The notes under the pieces are model-generated. The model was not told where the DNA came from and ran no database searches. It worked only from the letters and a program-made list of their open reading frames with translations. Positions 1-14,050 of a stretch of DNA of 64,000 nt are shown in pieces. Position numbers and translations under genes: made by a program. The DNA comes from Monosporascus cannonballus (taxonomy: Eukaryota > Ascomycota > Sordariomycetes > Xylariales), in the NCBI GenBank assembly GCA_004154925.1, contig QJNS01000286.1, positions 29,965 through 93,964 of the forward strand, given 5' to 3'. The first letter of the stretch is position 1; each line of letters begins with the position of its first letter.

Positions 1-3000
1 GAGAGGTCATCTAAGTCATCATCGCTGATCGTCGACATGGATTTGTTGTCATTTCCGTCGATCTCCATATCATCGGGAAGTGCTAGGGTATCCCGTTCTT
101 GGACGTGTTGATCTTGTCGGTTCGTATCGTCCTCTACTTGTACGTCTTCATTTTGCTCTTGCCCCAGGTTTTCGATGAGTTCGTCGTCAAACTGGTCGCC
201 ACTGTCCTCGTGCTGAGAGTCGTGGTTTTCGGGCTTTTCCTTTGTGGCCAGCTGCTCGTCCTGCTTCTTCTGCCCCTTGGAGAGATCCCCTTGCTGGTCT
301 TTCTCCGCTTCGTCTTCGTTTGCCCCATCCCACAGCTTCTCATCGACAGCAGAAGGGTCCAGATCGTCCACATTGCCGGTCTCCTCCTCAATATCGTCCC
401 CGCCTTCACCGTTGTCACCAGACTTTGACTCCTTTTCATCCTCCTCAATGCCGCTCACGCTTTCAACGTCACCCTCTAGCTCTTCGTCGGCCATGTCAAC
501 AGCGTCTTTTTCATCCTCGATTGCCTCCCTGGAACTTTTGTTGCCTTCTTGCGCGAGCTCGGACAGATCTTCGTCGGGTTGAATGTCCTTGCTCATGTCC
601 TCGGCACCCTCTCCTTCCCCGAGGCCTGTTCCGCTTTCAAGCTTATCGGATTCGCCGGACGTCTCGTCGGGCTTTTCCTGGGGTGTACAGAAGCCATGAG
701 CCGCAAGCTGCGTAAAGTTCTTGCAAAGTATGTACCCCAGCCTGCAAGTCCTCTGGTGAAGCAGAGTATATGCGCCGACGGAGTTCCTGCGGATTATCAG
801 GTACTGGTCTATAACGGAGGTGACAACGGCCACCAGGGAGACCGCTATATGGTTTACCGCATCGCCATTGAGGTCGAGCATCTTTAAAGCATTTATTGTG
901 GACTCGATAGTCTCGCTGATCTGGTCGGCATGAAGGGCTCTCGTGGAAAAGACCATAACCTTGCTACATTGCATCAGCCACCCGGCTTCGTCATCCGAGG
1001 TCGGCAATTGGGATATTGCTTGGCTGAACTGCTCGATAGAAACAAGGACTACATCGCAGAGTTTCTTCGTAGAATCAACCAGGACACTGATATCCTGTGT
1101 TTCCGAATCTAGAGCTCGGGTCTGTCGGTCATCTGCAATGGCCCAGAGCCTGATTTGCTCAAACAGGAATGCTAGATCCGGTCGGCTATGACAGGCTTCA
1201 TCTAGCTTGGTCCGTAAGTCAGACAAGAAGTGTTCTAATCTAGCTTCCAGCTGAAGACTTTGGTGAGAGACGAGGCCGTCTGGAAGGGGCAATAGTGAGT
1301 CCCATTCGGATGACAAGCGCCGCAACTGATCAAGGCAGGCATTGAGAAGGCTGACTATGTCGTTGTTGTCCGCACTTCCCAATTTAGTGTGCAGTTCAAT
1401 GAGCTGGATGCCGACCCTGAGTATGTGAGTCAACCAGGTAGCTGCCCTCCGATGGTTCCCCGCATGTTCTTGAATCCGGACGCCGCCACGGCCTCTTGAC
1501 TGAGCAACGGCGTGCAGACATTCGACCCTCTTTGTTAAAATCTCATCGCTCTTAGAAAGTCGGTGGAGCTCCTGTCGCTGGTCCAAAACAACGTGTAGAA
1601 TCCCTTCAATGACACCAATGCTCCTTTCAACCTCAGCACTCGTCAAATCATCTGAATGGCTCTGTGCAGCACTTCGGACGCTTGGCGCTAGGTCCAGGAT
1701 TTTATGGAAGAAGTATTCTGCGCCGCGTAGATCTGCCGAGGAGGCGGTTGACAGGTCCTTTGAAGTTGCGAGCACGGCGGAAAGTGAGTTCTGCATTGCC
1801 AGCACGTCTGTACCAAGGTTATACTTGAATCCCATTCGCTTTGTCTCCTTTAAGGTCTCCGCAAACAGTTTACGCTTCCTGGATTTTAAATGCTTCACGA
1901 AATTCTTATTATCATTCGTGAGAATGGCTGGCGTCTCTTTGCGCAACTCGAGGGCCGACGAGCTCAGATTTGAAAGAAAAGCATCGATGATACCGACGGC
2001 GTCAATGGCGGTGATGGGGGTGCAGCTCAGTTTAGACATGATGTCGACCGTTCTGTGGACATTGGACAGTCTCTTGCAATCATCTGTCCAAGAATCGACG
2101 GCGTTCTGGCATGAGACCAGAGCAGACGTATCTATCTGGACAGCTTTGGTCCCGGCACTACCTTTTGGTAACCCGAAGCCATCTTGATCCGGTAGGCCGT
2201 TATCAATGATTGGTTTCATAGGCTGGCTTAGCACCTCTCGGAACTTGCGCACTATTTTGAACAGTTTCTGGTGAGACCTTTGTGCACTCTCACGAAGTGC
2301 TGCAATGTTCGTGTCTTTCCAGCTAGCTAGGAGCAGAATATCCTTCATCTGCTTCTCAAGCGGGGCTCTCCCGGCACGGATGGAGTCATGAACAATGGTT
2401 TCGTAACGGGAAAAGAACCCAATGAAATTGATCAATGCCTCATAGATAGCTGACATGGCAGGTTGCTGCGCAGCTAGCAACTCCACCTGTGCCTGAAGTT
2501 GTCTTAGGAGGCCGAGGCGACCGGTAAACTGTCCAATCGAAGCCGACAAAAAGTAGCTGTGGAGCTCCTGTAGGAGGTTGGCAGCATGATCAAGAAGGCT
2601 CTGTCCGTCTTGAGCTAAAGACATCGGCTCAGCAACGATGGCTTGGTAAGCAACGAACCACCAAGCACTTGCGTCATCATGGCACTTCTTGGCTTCCGTA
2701 TCTAGGAGCCTGGCCCAAGTCGAAAGCTCGAGACGTCGCCAACTGACTAGCATCTCGGCCAGGCGATTGTGGAGTGGCAGAGCCCCATGAATCTTGCTTG
2801 CCCACCCGCCAAATTGCCATTCATACACAAATGCATGTAGCTGTTCAACTCTTGGTATGATTTTGGCGAGGGGATCTGAATAGCCAAGCTCAAGTACCTG
2901 ATCGCAAGCACTGACAACATTCGCCAGGGGCTGCATGTGACCGATCTCGTCGACCTGCTGCAGCTGCCGGAACCGCTGCTTCACGTCCTTCACCAAGCTA

Positions 3001-6000
3001 ACCAGCCTACGGACTTCGGGTAGGTTACGGTCGGCATAGAAATTATAGCTAGCAGTAGATGGCTGGGTCTCTAGCTCTTTCAACCGCTGGTTCAAGGCTA
3101 GCATAGCGGCTGTAAGCATGACACGGTCCGAGATTGTCGCGTCTCCCTCGTCGGTCAGTCTTCGAGCAACTAATGCCACTAGATGCTGGATGGCCTCCGA
3201 GGCGTCTTGTGGCGCGAGGAAAATTGCTCGATGTGCTTCTGCCAATTTTATGCTCAGTGCTCGAGTGCCGCCAGTTCGAGTGTTAGCCGAGTTGTTAACA
3301 GCTCCGTCCTTGTTAAACTTGGGGAACAGCTCGTCGAAAAGTTGCTGAGTTGCGGCTTCCTCCTCCTCAACGTCACCTCGGTATCTGTACGTGGATTGCC
3401 TGGCTTCTTCAGCCTTCCGATCGGTTTCGAGCTTTTGTCTCCACTTATCATAGAAGAAATGGACCACTTCGAATATTGGCCGAGATACCGAGGACTTGAG
3501 CGCTTGGGGTCCCTCTACAGAGACAATGGTGCCGGCATGTGCGAGGAACTCAAAAGACTCGGTTGGAATATCTGAGCTGATGGGAATGTCAAGTTGCCCG
3601 CCCAACAGTGGGGTCAACCTAAGCAGCGGCATTGATGAGACGGCTGGAACCAGGCTTTGCCGGACTGTGGCTCCCAAAGAGAGGCCGATCTCCAGGCACT
3701 GGAGCATATTTACGACGGGTACGGTTATGTCCTCGTAAGCCGGGAACTTGTGGCTAAGGCGATGAATGATCTGAGATATGTTCTCGCGGATCACGCCGAG
3801 CTGCTGGGAGGCGCCTTCCGAACCGAAGCAGTGCTGGAAGAAGACGGAGCTGATATCCACACCGAGTACTGTCTTCAGGAGGCTATTAAATTCACCTTGG
3901 ATTCTGAGCAATTCAGATCGAATTGGCCGGTAGACAGGCTGAGCAATGGCGGGACGCTTGCCAAGGGCAAGGATTTCCTCCTCTAATAGCGCACACCGTA
4001 GATTCGTAGAACTGCCTGTATGTAGTCTTTCGAATATCTTCAACGCGTCTAGTTGCTCCTTTAGGTCTCGCAGCATCTCTTCGAAGCTCGCTAATTCGAC
4101 CTGTGGACGTAGTTGAGGATCGTAAGGCTTGTCAGGGACGAAAAGCTCGATGAAGGCGACCGACGATTGGATCCAGGCATTGGCCAAGTAGACGCGTCGT
4201 CCTTGCAGGCCGCATTCGAAAGCGACCAGGGAGACTAGAGCTGGAATCATATGCTTCGAAACAACGTCCGGGTAATTCGCGAGATCATCGTGATTCACGA
4301 CCCATGGCACCTTTTGTGTATCAAAAGATAGCCCCTGGCTGCTGAAACTAACGAATTCGGATGCAACCGACGTGGCAGAGGCTGTACGGGCTGACATGAA
4401 CATGGCAGTTAATGACGGGTCATAGATAGACACTATGCTTGACAAGATATGCCAGAGAGCCTTGCTGAGCTTGCCAAGTCGGTCGTCGGTCAGGGCTTGT
4501 GTGGATGAGCTGATCTGTTTTGCAAGGATAGGCAATTCTATCTCAAGCGATTCTAGGCGATCTAAATTCGCAGCGTCGATGCTACGGAGCTTTGAGAGAA
4601 GCTTGACAGAGAAGCTCCCATCCCATGCGTAAGGCGACCTACGGTCACCGAGCAGATAGCCGATGGATTGCAAGGGCATTGACGTATGGGAGGCGCTTTG
4701 GATACGCATTTGCGTGATGAGCGACAAGTTGGATAAGAGGGCTAACTCGTCAGACATCGGGGAAAAGTCATTTGGGCTCGACATCTGGTCGAGTATTGTG
4801 ATCTGTCTGATGACCTCGAATTCGTCAGCTAGAAAAGGAGGGGCGCCTGCTCGATCAGGTTGCCTATCAAATTGGTCCATCTCGTGGTCTACAACATTAA
4901 GAAGCTCGTCAACGTCAGGTCTCTCGCGCCGGATTAGCGAGTAAGTTTTCGCGAAAGAGCCCGTGATTTGAGCGAGATCCGAGAGACGCGCCGCTGACCT
5001 CCATTTAAACGCGTCAAATCGCGACGCGAGACGTTCCATACGGCCGACACGTTCAAGCAGTTGCGAACTCGTGATAGCGCGAGGCCTCAAAGCGCTCCAG
5101 AGGCTTTCCATGTTCAAGCCCGTAGTTAATTTAAATCCGCCGACGAAGCACTCATCCAGGCCGTCTAGAACACACGAGATGAGATCGCGTGCCTCCTTCT
5201 CGTCGAGAGTCAAGAGCTGCGTGGATAAGGTCTTGGAAACGTGGTTAAGGTGAGCCTGGAAGCGGGCTTCTTCGAATTGCCCTTCGCAAAGGTAGGTGAA
5301 CGTCGCCCACCAAGAGCGCATCAGATTACGGAGGAGACCCCTTCGTTGCTGCACTGATTAGTATACTTTGTTTTCCACCGCCAATCCTTACTCACCTTCC
5401 ACAGACCCGGCTTGTCACGCTGAGATTGAAGATACGAATCTATTGCCTTCAAAGCGCCGACGAGAAAGCTAGCGGCTCCAACGGTGGAGTCCTTCGATAC
5501 AGCGGCGACGCTATCGGCCATGCATGAACGTTGTAGGCGATTCAAACTAGAGACTTGTATCCCATCAGCCTTAGACCTCTGCGCCGCCATGGCATCGTGA
5601 GCTCTAAGAATATTTAAGTACGACTCATGGCACGTTGCCAACCAAAAAGGGAGTTCGGGATAAGGCCCATTAAGCAAGGGAACAAGGACAGAGTTCTGTA
5701 GAGGATGAGATGGCTAGACGAAGTTAGAAGTTTACCTCGATGGCAAGGAGGAGGAAGGGGGCAACTCACCTGTACGCCTCTGAGGCCAGGGAAATGCGTC
5801 TCGGGCAGGGCGGTATATAAGGCACTGATCGTGAGCCGAAGGTTGTTCGTGAGCGATGATCTGGCGAATGAGATGGCCAGATCCATGGTGCGATGGAAAA
5901 CGGCGACCTCTTGTGAAGAAAGCGGTGATGGTCGCCGGACCGCTACCTGAGTGTTGTAGCTACGATACCCCTCGAGTCCTGAGAAGTCTCTAAACGGCAA

Positions 6001-9000
6001 GCAGTCTGTAGCTACCTGGCTTGCGCGTGTCCCGCACACAGCATCGGTTGCTATTGCGGCAGATAATAAGTCATACCTGCGCAAGCTTGGCTCGAGGTGT
6101 CCCATCTTCTGGGACCAGGGAGCCGAGGCTGATTCGGAACAGTCAATGTATATTTCGACCGCTCGATTTCGCATTGCGCGGGATAGTTCCCCATAACGAG
6201 GATCTACAGTCAAGAACACCCTGAAATCCGGGTGAGGTCGTACCAGTCGGGGTTCCCCGTTCTGGCCACAATGTTCATTTATGATCAAGTAGCCATTCGG
6301 CTCAAGCAAGGAGTTCAATCGGTCTAACACAGAAGCGCTGCACAGGTTCGCGTTATCCAGGACCAGCCATCGGCCCTTTTGGAGGGCTTGGACAATGATC
6401 CCATCTAACCATTCAAATCTCGGTTCCATGATGCCTGTGGGCCGTCCGAGAACGCTTTCCACCCGTGCGAGGATACCTGCTAGCTCCGAGTTGACGGAGA
6501 CCTGCGCCCGGAGATTCCGAACCAGAATCGACAGATGCTTCAGTTCGGGCATTTGTCCATTCATGCCATCGATTACACTCTGTAGGTCTGTTGCTACTGC
6601 AGGGACAGGTTCGGGCATAATGTCCGAGCTCAACAATTGCAGAGCCTCTTGAAGTTCTTTCAGGGCAAGGTTGACTTCCCGCAGGGGATCCGATTGCTCG
6701 AAACCACCAACAAGGTCCATGGTATCGACGTCGGCATTCATAGGGAATGTAACCAGATGCTTTCCGGCTAGTGCGGCAACGTGCTGGAGAAGCATGGTCT
6801 TGCCGCTACCGGAAGACCCTACGAGGATGCAAGGGATACTGTTCTTGATGCATATCATGAGTGACTCTGCCTCCGCGAGTCTGCCCCGTAGGTCAATACT
6901 AGGGAAATGTAACGGGCGAATGAGCTGATCTCGAGGCATTAGGGCGAGCCCTATTTGAAACGATGACGGGCTCGAGTTAAAATATAGCTGATGCTCCCTT
7001 GGGGGTGCACCGAAGGTCGCCTCGAAAAGTCTGTCAACTTCGAGCTTGTCGTTCTGGTCGCGAAAACGCTGACGGATGGCGATACCCAAAAAGTCGTCAA
7101 CGGAGGCGGTGCTAAGAAGGGGATCCGTAGACGTCAGTAGATGCAACCACCGTAACATGTCTCGAAGATTGAATTCCCAGGGACTGCCATGGGAACCAAA
7201 GCTTCGGTGAACCACAGTATGTTTGTCAAGGTTCGAGATGAATCGGATCATCTGCTCGATAGTCCTGGTAGGGACTGTGGGAAAGTTATGTTGTGCAATC
7301 AGCAGCAAATCCTCTTCAGTAAAGACGTCCGCATAAACTACGATGAAGCGGTTGACAAACGAACTCGGTAAGCCTTTTCTACCTCCGCCCTGGTGATGGG
7401 GGTTTTGGGCTGCGAAAAGGCGGAAGCCCGGGTGCTTCTTGAAGACCCGGTCCAGTTCGGATACATATACTTCACCCCGATGGTCGAGGCAGGCGTTGAG
7501 ACCTTCAAGAACCGACTGAGACGCAAGGTTCATCTCATCCAAGAGGACCCACTCTCCGTTTTGCATGGCGCGAAGGAACGGGGCATCCCTCCAAGCAAAG
7601 TGACCTGCCTCGGCTCCTTCGATAGGAACATCAGTGCCGAAAAGATCCATGAGGTCGGTCTGATCGGACAGATTGATGCGCGTCAACGGTCGTCCACAAG
7701 CGCGGGCCAGAGCGCTGACCAGGGTGGTCTTCCCGACCCCAGGATTGCCCTCCAGGAGAATGGGTTTTTGAACGTGAAGAGCACGAATAATCCTCATGGC
7801 ATTAAGCTTGGTCGTTGGTGCATGTAAAGCAAAGCTTGCCTCGAGGTCGCCGTCCACAGCACGGTCGATGCTGAAGTCGCCAATCGCCAAAGACTGCTGG
7901 CCGACGAGAAGCTGCAGTGGCGCACGATAAATTGTGGTAGCGTCATGACCTAGGAGCTCGCTGAGTTTGTCTAGACACCTTTTCCGTTGCACATCCATTT
8001 TTTTGGGGTCAACTGCTATCAGGGCGGACGGGTTGGCCCCTAGAGTGTCGATGAAAACCATCGAAGCGCCATGGACCACTCGGTATGCATCACTGCCGCT
8101 GTTAGTCTCGTTAATGAACTTGACCCATACCAAGATATCTCGAATTGAAAATGCTGTCGAAGCTGTCGACCGAAAGTTTCGGCCGAACCAATATGAGAAT
8201 TCCACAATCACACTTGAGAGGTGGCGGAACTGTTCTTTTAGCTTTGACTTGACAATCAGCAGCACGTCCTGATTTTCAGAAAGGGGTGGAACCCATATCT
8301 CCGTGAACCGGTTTCTTAAGGCAGGAGAAAGCTCCTTTTTGCCGAAGTCTCCACCGGGGTTCATTGTAGCGAGAAATTGGAAACCATCAGAGGCTTTGAC
8401 AAAGGAGTCAACGGTGCCTTTTTCTGCGAGGAGAAGCGAGCGCTGAGGTTCTAGTACGGAGTTGAGCCGCTCCAAGACGGAATCATCTGCGAGGGATATT
8501 TCGTCGAGAAGGAAAAATTGACCATCTCGCATTGCGTGGACTAGGCTCCCGTCTGCCCATTCAAACAGCGCCTTGCGCTTCACTTCGTTATCCGATATTC
8601 GTTGCCTAAGTCCATCTGGTACTCTCGATAGATCGTCCGCATCAAGGGCGTGGTATTCCCGTAGCAAGTCCTCCAGATTGCCATCAGTTTGATGTCCAAG
8701 CAGATCAAGCGCCTTAACGACATCATCAAGCAATGCGGCCACCACGGTCCCCCGGTTTCGTATGGGTCGTTGGGAACCGATAAGGTCGCCCGTCTCGGTG
8801 TTTTGGTGTGCATTAACAATGTGTAACTGCTTGCCGGATAACTCGGCAAGAACCTGACATACCGATGTCTTTCCAGAACCGGTCTCTCCAACCAAGAGGA
8901 CCGGCTCATTGTGAGCGAGCGCACTCGCAACCAGAACATATAACCGCCGCATAGCATGGGTCCACACGACGCCCTGGCCATTGTGATGCGATAACGGGGC

Positions 9001-12000
9001 AAGATGAGGCCATTTTTGAGGGTCGTAGAGCTGATCCGGGATAATCTTGACCTTGAACACTGACTCAATCACTTTCTTGACCGCAATGCGTTCTTCCTCG
9101 TTCCGTACACGCTCTGCAAGGAGCATGAAGCCGTTGATCGCAATGTCTTCTCGAGTTCCCGCGTCCCTCAGAGTCCATCGAAAGAGGTCTCTCAGCGTTG
9201 CGAAACTTTCCTTGTTCTCGAAGAGTCTACTGGTCTGTCGCAGCCTTGAAAGCTCCTTGTACACATTGACAATCCTTCGACAGTCGGATGGGGCTGTGTT
9301 CAAACTACGCTTTTGCAAGATGGTTTCGAGCTCGTCCTCTGGAATGTCGTCAAAATGCAGCTCGAGGAATCGATTTCGAAAAGCACGTGAGAGCGCTTTT
9401 CTTCCTCCATAGAGCCCAGGCGGATTCTGCGTAGCGAAAAGCATGAAGTTTTCGTGGGGCCGGACAACTTCCTGCGTTTCGGGGAGTAGCAGTTCGCGAT
9501 TGTCATCGAGGAGGCGGTTTAGCGCCTCCAGAACATCCGTCGGAGCAAGATTTAGCTCGTCAAGCACAATCCAGTGGCCCAGCCGTAGAGCTTGTACAAG
9601 CAACCCTTCTTGAAATCGCAGTCTCCCATCGGCATCAGAAACGTAGGTCCCCAGGTATTCTTGGAGATCTGTGTGCTCGTGGTTATTGATTCGGATAAAT
9701 TTGTTTCCGCTATAATTGGCAAGATACTCGATCATGCTGGTCTTCCCTGCGGACGTGGGTCCCTGGATTAGGATGGGGAACCGTCTCGTCGAGGTCGCCC
9801 TAACAAGGTTCAGAAGGTTGCGCTCGATATACGGCGTGATAATGTAGTCGGTCCGCTCAAGAGGGGTTTCGGCACCTTGGAGTAGCCAATACTGGCGATC
9901 CTTCATCTTATTTGTGAACTTGACGTACTGTTTCCCATCATTCGGATGCCGCGGCGGTTGGGATAATAATGATTTCGCGTTCGCGTGTCTGTCAAGGAGA
10001 TGGTGGTGGATCAAGGGCACCAGAGTCTCTTCCGATGCCCTATCTAGGAGCGTTAGGAACCCCATCGAGAAACCTTCGAAGAGTGCTCTTCGAAGGCCAT
10101 AGTACGGAGCGACCCCATTGACGTAACTCAATACACGCGTAAGTGTTCTGAGACTATAATGAGGTACTTCATTCGCTCCGTCCACTAGCCGTTTCTCCTC
10201 CGCGCGGGCTTTCGTGTTGAGGTAAAGTCTTGCAATGTCGTCGGCGGCTTGGTCGTCCTTGGAGCTCTTCCCGCTCATGTACGCCTTGACGACAGTGAGA
10301 AGATCCTTGAGATCCTTGTCTGGGCTGCCAATGTACAATTCGGTAAAGCGTGACCGGAGACCCAGGGGTAAATCGCGCTTGCCAATGTCCGTGGCGGGAT
10401 TCATAGCGCCAAATATCCGAAAGTTAGGATGTGCCACTATGCGTTCAATCTCCCCGGTCTCCGATAGCAGTATCGAAGGCTCGTCATTGGGACCGGAAGC
10501 TAGCAGGTCAGCAATGCTCTCCAATGTGTCAGGTGACGCGAGGTTGATCTCGTCAAGTAACACCCAGTCCCCATTTCTCGCGGCCTTGACGATATTGCCT
10601 TCGACAAAGGCAAAGGCAAAATGGCCCGACCTCCCTGATACTTGAATGTCGAACTGATCTATGCTTCTATCAAACGCCTCCCATCGCGGTTTCAGATTGA
10701 GCAACGACTGGAGTTTTGACTCCGTCTTCCGCCTCTTGGCAGTGGGCTCACAACCGGATTCGTATCCATTGCGGGCTTCGTTTCGGTTCTGGAGCTCCTC
10801 TAATATATTGCTGAACATCCTCGACGCCTCTTTCCAAAGCTTCGATACCCTTGCCCATTGCCCCTTGGCGGTGTACTTGCCGAGCTGTTCCATGTATTTC
10901 TGGTTCCTAGCTATCGATATGCCAGTCGACGTAAAGAGATCCTCGAATTCCTCCTTCAGAGGTATGGCCAACGAGCGCACATTAACCGGTTTAAACCCAC
11001 CGAGAAGATCTCCGACTTCGCTTTGCTGTGACAAGTTCACCGCGATTAGCTTGTGACCAAGCAAGTCAGCGAGTTGCTGGACCACCGTCGTCTTGCCTAT
11101 TCCGGTTTCTCCCACGAGAAGCACAGGCTCCCGAAGCTTTACGGCCACTGCTATTTGTTCCAGCAGCCTCTTAGAATGGACTGTGCTCGCAAAAGGTCTT
11201 TTTGACTTGTCAATCCTGTTCACCTGCTTCCTCCTATCTAGTGTGACTCTGCCAACCCGAAAGGTGCTAGGAGTCTCTTCTATCTGCGGAATCTGCGCTT
11301 CGAGGTAGTGCGCCGTGAGCTGCTCGGGGAGGTGCATCTCCTCCGCAATGCTGTTGACCAGGGAGGCTTTGACATTCTGTTTTGAGAGATTTCCGCAAAA
11401 ACAATCGACAGCTTCCATAAACATCCAGCCCCTAGTCGTTTCGCTGATTGGTTCCCCACCAGTCTTGCACCCTGCTCCCACAAGCAGCTCCTGAAGGCGA
11501 CGACACCACTTGAACAGGTCCCTGGGCGTGATCGGGCGGTCTGAGGTCCCTCGTGCAGTATGCGGCAAGCCTGTGTAGCTGGAGAGCCGCCTGTAGACCG
11601 ACATGATCATTGGGGTATACATCTGTAGTAGTGGGTATTCCCCGGCGATGATCGACTCAAGCTCAGTGTCAGGGGTCGGTCTGACGCTTAATGGACGCCA
11701 GAACCGTTGGCCGAGAAGGCTGGGGAGACTCTCCTGACCACCCATCCCTCGCGTTGTCTGGACAGTGGCAAATAGTCTGAACGTGCTTGGTGCCTGTATC
11801 GTTTCCCCTCTGCTGGTTATCAGTAGCTGACCACGCTCCACCAGTGGCAGCAAGGTACTCATAACCTCGTTGGGTGCCCTGTCCAGGTCCTCAATCAGGA
11901 CCCATCGTCCTTCTCTGACTGCCGTGGTGAGGACCCCCGACCTCCAGGAGAAGGATCCAGGTTTGGAGTCGGTGGAGTATAATCCAATTAGCATCTTCGC

Positions 12001-13026
12001 GTCGGTTTGTTCATTGAGGTGCAACGTCACGAGGCCGCTGTCCATGCCAAGCTCCCTAGCAAGTTCGTGCACTAACGAGGTCTTGCCGGATCCAGGCAGC
12101 CCGTAGAGGAGGATGGGCCATGGCTGCTGAAGATTTTGTACGAGATTCTCCAGGTTAAGGAGGGTCGTTGGGGTGTAGACCAGCCTCGGGGGAGTCTTTG
12201 GGCTGCCGTTAGCTCGCGGTAGAAGATTGGTTCCATAGCAGACTACTAGGTGAGTTAATTGCTGTAATGGATACGCCTCAGCCATGGAGTCGTCTGGATG
12301 ACATTGCAACTCTTGTCGAAAGTTGTCCAACTCCCTTCCACGCTTGTGCTCGAATAACGACAGGAAGGCGTAATCAATATCCACACCATCATAGTCGGCA
12401 ACTAGTGAGACGTCTTCGCTGATATGTTTACTTAGGAGGGATTCTACCTTATAGTCCGAAGCGGAGAGTTGAAGACATAATATCTTGACTGCAAGGTATC
12501 TCACAGAGGGCCAAGGGTGCCGAAACAAGGACTGTATCCGCGAGGGCGAAACCAGTTGGCCGAACGCCTTCTTGTCGAAATTCAGCAGCCTCCAGAACGC
12601 AAGCAGAGACTGCAGCAGTTCAATTCCAGGGGCTTGCCATGTGTGTGGCGAGTTAAGAGAGTTGATCTGAGAAGGCCGGGTTGGCTCATTCGTGAGCGAG
12701 GTAGCCTGCATATATCGCTCTAAGAACACAGACACGTGAGGAGCAAATGGGAGAATCCTCGCAAACGCTGCGATAATCTTGTCTTCCTGGCCGTGACACT
12801 GGGACCTGAGGAACCACCTCGCACATATATCTGCAAAAACAGTCTCAAAATGAATAAAAATTTGGCCTGTGACTCGCGGTATCAGCGCTGCAGCAGCAAC
12901 CACATCAAGAAAGTTGCTAGAGACGTGACTGCGAACGACCTCCAACAAATCGGGTGGTAGGTGGCTCAACACGGCCGCATCCCCAAGAAGCCGCTGTCTT
13001 TGGCGGCTTAAATCGATGGTCGCCAT
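1..13026 (-). CDS. MDN1: Midasin, AAA+ ATPase of pre-60S ribosome maturation (C-terminus beyond window)
   Basis: Midasin (Rea1/Mdn1) is the giant dynein-like ATPase that strips the Ytm1 complex and Rsa4 from nucleolar and nucleoplasmic pre-60S particles. Exons, read on the minus strand: 13026-5770, 5695-5396 and 5348 to beyond base 1. The introns (5696-5769, 74 nt; 5349-5395, 47 nt) are phase 0, with GTGAGT donors and CTAAC/CTAAT branch sites. About 4,301 residues lie in the window; family members are near 4,900, so roughly 600 C-terminal residues, including the MIDAS/VWA domain that grips Rsa4 and Ytm1, are off the left edge. Six Walker A motifs start near residues 309 (GLPGSGKT), 637 (GETGIGKT), 1088 (GPTSAGKT), 1379 (GETGSGKT), 1758 (GNPGVGKT) and 2069 (GSSGSGKT). 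A long helical linker follows. The last ~200 residues visible (about bases 1-650) are the Asp/Glu-rich tail that starts after the conserved GTGLGEGEGAEDMSKDI motif. No frameshift was seen. Confidence 0.97.
5349..5395 (-). other. MDN1: MDN1 intron 2 (47 nt)
   Basis: GTGAGT donor at 5395, TACTAATC branch site and TGCAG acceptor ending at 5349. At 47 nt it is among the shortest introns in the window. The downstream frame then stays open for 5,348 bases to the left edge, which supports the splice. Confidence 0.92.
5696..5769 (-). other. MDN1: MDN1 intron 1
   Basis: GTGAGT donor at 5769, TCTAACT branch site and CTACAG acceptor ending at 5696. Reading through would insert a stop, and removal joins residues GVQ to NSVLVP in frame. 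Confidence 0.9.
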
Positions 13027-14050
13027 GGTCGTTAATAAGCAGTGAGTTTATGCGTTGGCTTGAAGCCTACGACTACGCAACCTCTTTACATGTGTGCATG
13101 CGTCAAGTTCTAATCTGCGCTGGATAACGGCAGAATTTGTGAACTTTTAGGCGGTCAAAGCACGGAACCGGGCAATCTACGGCACCGCAGAATGAACCAA
13201 AAGTGTCCCCATAGGTAGCTCTTGCTAAATTACCTACCTATACCTGGTTACAAAGGTATGTACAGATTTGCACACCTGGAGTAGGTACTTAATATTGTAC
13301 GAAGATCATGTGCAAAAGTGTGTGTATGAACCTGGCCAGGCGCACAGTGCGCCACAAAGCACAGTGACATACAGTAGAAATGACGATAGTGGCTGCTGTG
13401 CGCTAAAGTCGGTTTCATGGGGAGTATCTTTAGGGCCTTAATATCGTCTCTGCTGCTAAGGTCAGTTATCGTACAGCGTACCTCGCCTGGAATACCGTGA
13501 ATTCAGGCATAGATAGTCATTACTGTGACCCAGCCCCAGGTATGTATGCGGGCTTTTGCTCCCCGACCTTCAGAACGTAGTATGATTCTAGTTGCAGTTA
13601 GGTACCTAGTAGACAGAATTGAACAAACAACGGGCGATGCTAGGCGTACATACCACAGTTAAGTAAGTACAGGCTCTGCATGTGTGTAGGTGCCATTAGG
13701 TATCAACCTTATAAGTAACGTCTTGAGTTCAGGTATTAGAAGTAATAACAATTATCTACCTACCTGAACAGGTCCGCAGCCGGGGCCTTACATACAAATT
13801 AATACACAACCCCGTGCGCCGTATCGGCACTACCAGAACAAACATACATGTCCACCTCGGGTACGGGAGAATCGGGGGTACATACTCGCATACCTACTTA
13901 GCACGGGAGCCAAAGTATCGGGGAAAATTCTTCGGGAGCCAGTTGTGTCCTGCTGTTTATCAACACCATCAACTTTGAGAGAGTATACACCTCCAGCGAA
14001 GTCAGTCAGCGGTTCTGAAGTTCGCCGACGACGACAACATATCACCAAAT
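13027..14050. other. Intergenic space between divergent MDN1 and MNP1
   Basis: This roughly 1-kb spacer is the shared upstream region of two divergently transcribed translation-related genes. I see no supported ORF. It holds several degenerate TACCTA/TAGGTA motifs (near 13,218-13,250, 13,270, 13,605 and 13,755). Promoter elements could not be assigned with confidence. Confidence 0.6.

Noticed and set aside
99..887. Plus-strand open frames over the first kilobase
   Set aside because: They are antisense shadows of the acidic tail of midasin on the minus strand; the Asp/Glu codons read as open frames on the other strand.
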